5,531 nucleotides of DNA from Thermomicrobiaceae bacterium (GTDB lineage Bacteria; Chloroflexota; Chloroflexia; Thermomicrobiales; Thermomicrobiaceae): positions 1-5,531 of the forward strand of contig SKKR01000012.1 in NCBI GenBank assembly GCA_007123655.1, written 5' to 3'. Position 1 is the stretch's first letter; each line of letters starts with the position of its first letter. The notes under the pieces are model-generated. The model saw only the letters and a list, made by a program, of their open reading frames with translations. It made no database searches and was not told the DNA's origin. Made by a program: the position numbers and the translations under genes. Positions 1 through 3,323 of the stretch are shown here, piece by piece.

Positions 1-966
1 CAGGGTCACGAGATTCGCCGCGCCGCTCAGGAACATCGCGGACCGGAGGTCGGCCGTGAAGTTGACGACATCCCGTTCAATGGCGTGCTCGCTGTCTTCG
101 CCAGACCGGCTTCCGGCAAGCTTGAGGCCCACGAGGTCCGCGCCAAGGATCAGCGCTTTGGCGGCGTCCAGCCCGGTTTCGATTCGGCCGTCGCTGATCA
201 GCGGAATTCCGATGGAGCGTAGCATCCGGATCGCGGCCACCGTAGGCATGCCCCAACCGGCGAACGCATCCTGTTTCTGACGGAATCGCTCCGCGATCTC
301 GCCCTGAGTCGGGCGGTTTTCCCGAAGCCAGTCATCCACGACTTCCGCGCCGCCGACCATCACGCCGCCAACGCCGCGCTCGATCATCAGGCGGCAGATG
401 TGCCGAGGAATACCGGTAAGCGCACGGGCAATAATCGGCACGGTCGAGATGCTGCAGAGTTCCTGCAGCATCGGCAGGGTTCCAGCGGTCGCCGCCCCAT
501 AGCGGCTCTTGAATGACTGCTGGATGCCGTTGAGATTGATCAGGAGGCCGTTGAGTTCGAGATCGGTGATTGCCTTCTGAAGCTGTTCAAGTTCGAGCAG
601 CGGAGAATCCGGTTGCGGAACAAGCCGGCTAGCCGGAAGCTCGGCGAACATGACGATGCTCGGATGGTTGTCCCGGATCGTGCGTAGCTCTCCATATACG
701 GACGGTTTATCGAAGGCCGGCTGAAGGTCTCCGACGCTGAAGAACGTGCCGTGCCGGTCCGCTGACGAAGCCAGCCGCTCGAGCGCGACCGGTCGCGCCG
801 AACTGCGCGAGCCGTCCGGTTCGATCAAGACCGGCATGGATGCAGTGTGGGAGAAGACCCGGCAGCGAAGGTCGACGTGAGATTCATCGATCTCCGGCAG
901 TGGATTGGGTAACAGCGTAATCTGTTCCCAGATCGGTAACGCACGCGCTGGACGCTGTTTCGGCAC
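1..966 (-). CDS. Divergent type 2 IPP isomerase-like (FMN-dependent fold) protein, 3' end cut by window edge
   Basis: Translation of the minus strand is open from the start to base 1, giving 322 residues of a protein whose family (type 2 isopentenyl-diphosphate isomerase, an FMN-binding TIM barrel) is usually about 340-350 long. Family signatures seen: NPLPEID at 21-27, which matches the N-terminal NALPELD block; INLNGIQQ at 143-150, at the HLNPLQE site; WGMPT at 238-242; TGLDAAKALILGADLVGL at 264-281; and LRSAMFLSGAANL near the C-terminus. Several key residues differ. MTGG is replaced by EPDG (49-52), VGSQR by VGDLQ (78-82), the Mg-ligand Glu after Gln149 by Gln150, the VKE lysine by Arg181, GGTSW by GGAEVV (205-210), and SGGIR by SDGRI (258-262). 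The N-terminal RKxxH motif is absent. The GTG at 966-964 is chosen because AGGTGA lies 7 nt upstream; an in-frame GTG at 1005 is the alternative. The homology is clear but the activity is not: it may be a different FMN enzyme or a non-catalytic relative. It is divergent from the IclR gene, which may regulate it. Confidence 0.8.
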   Translation of the reverse strand, partial: MPKQRPARALPIWEQITLLPNPLPEIDESHVDLRCRVFSHTASMPVLIEPDGSRSSARPVALERLASSADRHGTFFSVGDLQPAFDKPSVYGELRTIRDNHPSIVMFAELPASRLVPQPDSPLLELEQLQKAITDLELNGLLINLNGIQQSFKSRYGAATAGTLPMLQELCSISTVPIIARALTGIPRHICRLMIERGVGGVMVGGAEVVDDWLRENRPTQGEIAERFRQKQDAFAGWGMPTVAAIRMLRSIGIPLISDGRIETGLDAAKALILGADLVGLKLAGSRSGEDSEHAIERDVVNFTADLRSAMFLSGAANLVTL

Positions 967-972
967 GATTGA

Positions 973-978
973 TTCACC
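973..978 (-). promoter_or_regulatory. Ribosome binding site of the IDI-2-like gene (decides the start)
   Basis: On the minus strand AGGTGA, complementary to the conserved 16S rRNA 3' end, lies 7 nt before the GTG at 966-964. The alternative upstream GTG at 1005-1003 has no comparable purine-rich site. This favours the downstream start. Confidence 0.5.
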
Positions 979-1148
979 TGCCTCGCCTACACCGGAATCA
1001 GTCACCGTCAGGTGCCATCGATCCCATCGTTCGCTGTCCGGAACGAAGGCCGACGATGATCGAGAGCCGCGATACAGCTGATGGAAACGACGGTCCTTCG
1101 AACAACGTTAATTCTCCGTACGAACACAATCGTCGCGAGCCCGGGTAA

Positions 1149-1167
1149 CTGTACTGCATACGTACAG
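1149..1167. promoter_or_regulatory. 19-bp dyad, candidate operator
   Basis: CTGTAC and GTACAG form a perfect 6-bp inverted repeat around a 7-nt centre (TGCATAC). It covers the -10 end and expected start point of a leftward promoter candidate at 1166-1194, which is where a repressor site for the IDI-2-like gene would sit. IclR-family regulators often bind short palindromes, but this sequence does not match a specific operator known to me. The binding role is inference. Confidence 0.35.
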
Positions 1168-1194
1168 GATGCGCGAACATTGGTCCCCCGTCAA
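1166..1194 (-). promoter_or_regulatory. Weak leftward sigma-70-like promoter candidate
   Basis: On the minus strand TTGACG (1194-1189) is followed after 17 bp by CATCCT (1171-1166). The -35 box matches the consensus at five of six positions. The -10 box matches at only three, though these include the important second A and last T. It would drive the IDI-2-like gene with a leader of roughly 150-200 nt. The overlap with the dyad at 1149-1167 adds some support. Confidence 0.3.
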
Positions 1195-1304
1195 CACCCT
1201 GTGCCCGAACCGCGTGATGATTGGCGTCTGAATCGAGAAACAAGGTGCTGGTATGTCGACTCCGTATCCTGGGCGCGGGCATGTCTCATCCCATCTCATG
1301 GCTA

Positions 1305-1333
1305 TTGACATCGGCAATTCGAACTGCTATAAA
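1305..1333 (+). promoter_or_regulatory. Near-consensus sigma-70 promoter of the IclR gene
   Basis: A perfect -35 box TTGACA (1305-1310) and a TATAAA -10 box (1328-1333) are separated by exactly 17 bp. Transcription would start near 1339-1341, leaving a leader of about 170 nt before the GTG start of the regulator. So strong a promoter for a regulator gene suggests that it is held down by repression. Dyads lie directly at and after the predicted start point. Confidence 0.7.
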
Positions 1334-1342
1334 GCCTCATAC

Positions 1343-1369
1343 ACACATCTTGTGTCCACAATTCGAATT
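1343..1369. promoter_or_regulatory. Cluster of overlapping dyads just after the IclR promoter start point
   Basis: Three short symmetric elements follow each other: ACACA-TCT-TGTGT (1343-1355), TGTG-TC-CACA (1351-1360) and the perfect palindrome AATTCGAATT (1360-1369). They fall at about +3 to +30 relative to the predicted start point. That position would let a bound protein block initiation or early elongation, as expected for an autoregulated IclR gene. CAATTCGAA also occurs inside the promoter spacer (from 1315). A role as operator is inferred. Confidence 0.4.
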
Positions 1370-1390
1370 ACGGTTCAGTTTATGACCAGC

Positions 1391-1408
1391 CGTCCGGCAT
1401 CTCGGACG
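1391..1408 (+). other. Small perfect hairpin in the IclR leader
   Basis: CGTCCG and CGGACG pair perfectly over 6 bp around a 6-nt loop. It lies in the untranslated leader about 100 nt before the start codon and is not followed by a T-run, so it is not an obvious attenuator. It may be chance in GC-rich DNA. Confidence 0.3.
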
Positions 1409-1494
1409 TGTCGGTTATCGGGAGTCAGAGATAGTCGGCAATTCACGGTCACCGCGGCGGTCGTAGTGTATCCGCGGCGTGCTGCGCGATGTTC

Positions 1495-1503
1495 GGAGGA
1501 GGT
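1495..1503 (+). promoter_or_regulatory. Ribosome binding site that sets the IclR start at GTG 1510
   Basis: GGAGGAGGT is a very strong Shine-Dalgarno sequence located 6 nt before GTG 1510-1512. It lies inside the extension that would be read from the upstream ATG at 1489, where it would encode Gly-Gly-Gly. The ATG has no ribosome site of its own, so the GTG is the likely start. Confidence 0.75.
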
Positions 1504-1509
1504 CAACCC

Positions 1510-2331
1510 GTGTCGCGTACCGTACTCAAGGCGCTTGACGTTCTCGAGTGTCTCGCGTTCTCAGGGCAATCTCTGTCGGCCCCGGAGGTCGCGGAACGTT
1601 GTGGTCTGACCAGACCGACCACGTACCGTCTTCTGAGCACGCTCGCGGCGAGAGGCTACGTCGCCGGAGGACAGGACGGACGATTCCGGCTCGGAAACAA
1701 GATGCTCAGCCTGAGCAAGCGACTGCTGGAGTACGCCCAGCTCCCGCAACTCGCGAGACCGGAACTTGAGCGACTCTGCCAGTTCGCCGGTGAGACGGTT
1801 CACCTTGGTGCGCTCGAGGATATCGAGGTTCTCTACGTTGACAAGGTCGAAAGCCTCACCGCAGCCCGGATGTATTCAATCGTCGGAAGCCGGAGCCCGC
1901 TTCACTCGACATCGCTCGGCAAGGCGATTCTGGCATTCCTGCCGGACTCGGAACGTACGATGCTGCTCGAGCGCATTTCGCTGGCTCAGCGAACCCCGAA
2001 CACGATTACCGATCGCGGAAGGCTCGAGGAAGACCTTCGGGTCGTTCGCGAACGGGGTTACGCGATCGACGATGTAGAGAACGAGGAAGGCATTCGATGC
2101 GTTGGCGCGCCGATTCTGGGAAACGCGGGGATGCCGATCGCCGCGGTCAGCATATCCGGTCCGGTCGTCCGGATGACGGCGTCGCGAGTTGATGACCTGG
2201 CCCCGGCCTTACTCGAAACAGGGCGCCGAATTTCGCAGAAGTTTGGTTACATCTCGCCGATCCGTGACGAGCCGGCGACGGCCGCGTCCGACCCGGCCGC
2301 TCCGACGACCGCCCCGCTCGGGGAGCCCTGA
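1510..2331 (+). CDS. IclR-family transcriptional regulator
   Basis: From the GTG at 1510 the product is 273 residues, normal for IclR regulators (about 240-280). The N-terminal winged helix-turn-helix covers residues 3-70. LSAPEVAERCGL...TTYRLLSTL at 22-45 is the DNA-reading unit and RGYV plus RFRLG form the wing. A linker helix leads into the C-terminal effector-binding domain (about 80-250), marked by SPLHSTSLGKAILA at 129-142 and GIRCVGAPI at 194-202, both typical of the family. This domain binds a small metabolite, and members usually act as dimers or tetramers on genes of carbon catabolism. Residues 255-273 are an Ala/Pro-rich tail beyond the usual fold end. The gene is divergent from the IDI-2-like gene and has its own strong promoter with dyads over the start point, so autoregulation and control of the neighbour are likely. 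The ligand cannot be told from sequence. Family assignment is firm. Confidence 0.93.
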   Translation: MSRTVLKALDVLECLAFSGQSLSAPEVAERCGLTRPTTYRLLSTLAARGYVAGGQDGRFRLGNKMLSLSKRLLEYAQLPQLARPELERLCQFAGETVHLGALEDIEVLYVDKVESLTAARMYSIVGSRSPLHSTSLGKAILAFLPDSERTMLLERISLAQRTPNTITDRGRLEEDLRVVRERGYAIDDVENEEGIRCVGAPILGNAGMPIAAVSISGPVVRMTASRVDDLAPALLETGRRISQKFGYISPIRDEPATAASDPAAPTTAPLGEP

Positions 2332-2381
2332 TTCCCCGCCGGTCGCCGATGCTCCGGTTGCAGCAGGTTGTCAATGACAGA

Positions 2382-2406
2382 CGCCCCGGCCTCGTTCGCC
2401 GGGGCG
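2382..2406. terminator. GC-rich hairpin between convergent genes, probable bidirectional terminator
   Basis: A perfect 9-bp stem (CGCCCCGGC with GCCGGGGCG) closes a 7-nt loop. It lies 50 nt after the IclR stop and 27 nt after the stop of the convergent PRC-barrel gene, the expected place for a shared terminator. Neither side has a proper T-run, so it is not a textbook intrinsic terminator. It may work weakly, need a helper factor, or mainly protect the mRNA 3' ends. Confidence 0.55.
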
Positions 2407-2433
2407 GTGTGAGTTGAACTTCTTGCGCGGAGG

Positions 2434-3126
2434 CTACTCCCCGACCTTGCCCTGCTTTTCGGCCTCTTCGGCCGTGGTGTTCAGTTTGATCGCGTCTGGC
2501 CGAACATCGTCCACCCAGCGAATGGGCACATCGATCTTCTTGGTGAAGATCATGCCGGACGTGACCCGCAAACCGGAGATCTCTCCCGAACTGTCGTAGA
2601 AGACCTCGTCAACCTTGCCGACCGACTCGCCGTCACGGTCGACAACGTTTGTACCTTCGTCAAGGACCACGGACTGCTGATCCACCGGTCGATCAGGCTC
2701 TTCCGGCGCCGGGTTGACGGCGGCCGGTTCGAACATCGATCCCTGGCCGGGCTCGCCGCGTCCGGCCCCCGCAGGCGCCCAGAACAGGGGGCCACCGCCC
2801 GCGCCGGTCGCCGCCCAGACGCCGGGCATCTCAGTGACCTCGTGGTCCGTCGGGGACACGTAACGGTCTTCGACGAAGGCGGGGAGTTCATCGCCTTCGC
2901 TCGACGGGATGGAAAGGTGGACCGTACCATCGTCGTCGATGCCGGTTACCAGTTCCACGTCGACGATCCGGTCGGTCTGCAGAATCATCCCCTCGCTGAC
3001 GAGAAACTCTCGAACCTTGTACGTCTCTTTGTCGATGATCAGCCGATCTACCGTGCCGATCTGCTCACCATCGTTGCCGAGGACTGGCTTGTCGAGTTGA
3101 ACGTCCATCGTCGGGTGTCGTTCCAT
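2434..3126 (-). CDS. Protein with two PRC-barrel-like domains
   Basis: The 230-residue product has no signal peptide or membrane segment and is probably cytoplasmic. Domain 1 (about 8-75) has the pattern of a PRC-barrel: GNDGEQIGTVDRLIID, then KVREFLVSEGMI, then a basic-acidic strand. Domain 2 (about 158-217) repeats the order with DRDGESVGKVDEVFYD, SGEISGLRVTSGMI and IDVPIRWVDDV. Between them, residues 100-150 form a Gly/Pro/Ala-rich linker, and the C-terminus is a charged tail. PRC-barrel modules occur in the ribosome maturation factor RimM, in photosynthetic reaction centre H subunits and in many small stress or storage-related proteins, where they act as adaptors. No enzyme function is expected. 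The ATG at 3126 is preceded by GGAG at a 10-nt spacing; a second ATG seven codons in is possible. It converges on the IclR gene and lies 197 bp downstream of the beta-helix gene. The exact role is unknown. Confidence 0.85.
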   Translation of the reverse strand: MERHPTMDVQLDKPVLGNDGEQIGTVDRLIIDKETYKVREFLVSEGMILQTDRIVDVELVTGIDDDGTVHLSIPSSEGDELPAFVEDRYVSPTDHEVTEMPGVWAATGAGGGPLFWAPAGAGRGEPGQGSMFEPAAVNPAPEEPDRPVDQQSVVLDEGTNVVDRDGESVGKVDEVFYDSSGEISGLRVTSGMIFTKKIDVPIRWVDDVRPDAIKLNTTAEEAEKQGKVGE

Positions 3127-3323
3127 GGCTGTTACGCTCCAATGCTTCCTTGCTGACGTTCCGAAGTCATCGGGATTGAACGCCCTCTCGAGCTTCGGAG
3201 ACGCAATCGGTATGCCATGTGCCGGACAACCGGCACCGTGGCTTCAGGTTGGGGAGAACATCGGCGGGTCGCGTGATGGATCTCCCGGGCGTTGTGGTGA
3301 GACGTGACACTGGCGGCGTAGAT
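3127..3323. other. Intergenic gap between beta-helix and PRC-barrel genes
   Basis: The 197 bases carry no gene. They hold a hairpin at 3214-3242 and the GGAG ribosome site of the PRC-barrel gene. I looked for a promoter reading toward the PRC-barrel gene and found no pair of boxes with good spacing, so how that gene is transcribed is unclear. Confidence 0.5.
3214..3242 (-). terminator. Hairpin downstream of the beta-helix gene, possible terminator
   Basis: GTGCCGG and CCGGCAC form a perfect 7-bp stem with a 4-nt loop. A further GCCA/TGGC stem extends it across a small internal bulge. It starts about 80 nt after the beta-helix stop codon and lies before the PRC-barrel gene. There is no T-run after it on either strand, so termination is uncertain. 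It may instead be an mRNA-stabilising or processing structure. Confidence 0.35.

Larger units (their letters stand above)
967..1509. promoter_or_regulatory. Divergent intergenic control region between the IDI-2-like and IclR genes
   Basis: No convincing gene lies in these 543 bases. The short open frames on both strands have no recognisable domains, lack good ribosome binding sites and overlap promoter elements. The stretch is more AT-rich around 1300-1385 than the flanking genes. It holds a strong rightward promoter, a weaker leftward promoter candidate, several dyads and a leader of about 170 nt before the IclR start. The length and dyad content fit a control region shared by a divergent regulator-target pair. 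This is inference from layout. Confidence 0.6.

Noticed and set aside
1..966. Reading the gene as a pseudogene
   Set aside because: No stop codon or frameshift occurs in 322 codons and the fold motifs are kept in order, so it appears to be maintained as a protein-coding gene despite the changed active site.
1003..1005. Upstream GTG as start of the IDI-2-like gene
   Set aside because: It is in frame and possible, but lacks the Shine-Dalgarno match that the GTG at 966 has. It adds 13 residues with no family similarity. Kept only as an alternative.
998..1282. 94-codon open frame on the minus strand in the divergent region
   Set aside because: It spans the dyad and promoter candidate, ends inside the start region of the IDI-2-like gene, has no ribosome site or recognisable domain, and its composition looks random.
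1253..1609. 118-codon open frame on the plus strand across the IclR promoter
   Set aside because: It runs through the near-consensus promoter and into the IclR coding region in another frame. Its residue pattern is Arg/Ser/Val-rich, as expected from a shadow frame of GC-rich DNA.
3127..3323. Promoter for the PRC-barrel gene
   Set aside because: Boxes such as TTGTCC or TTGCGT on the minus strand have no partner -10 at acceptable spacing, so no promoter is called.
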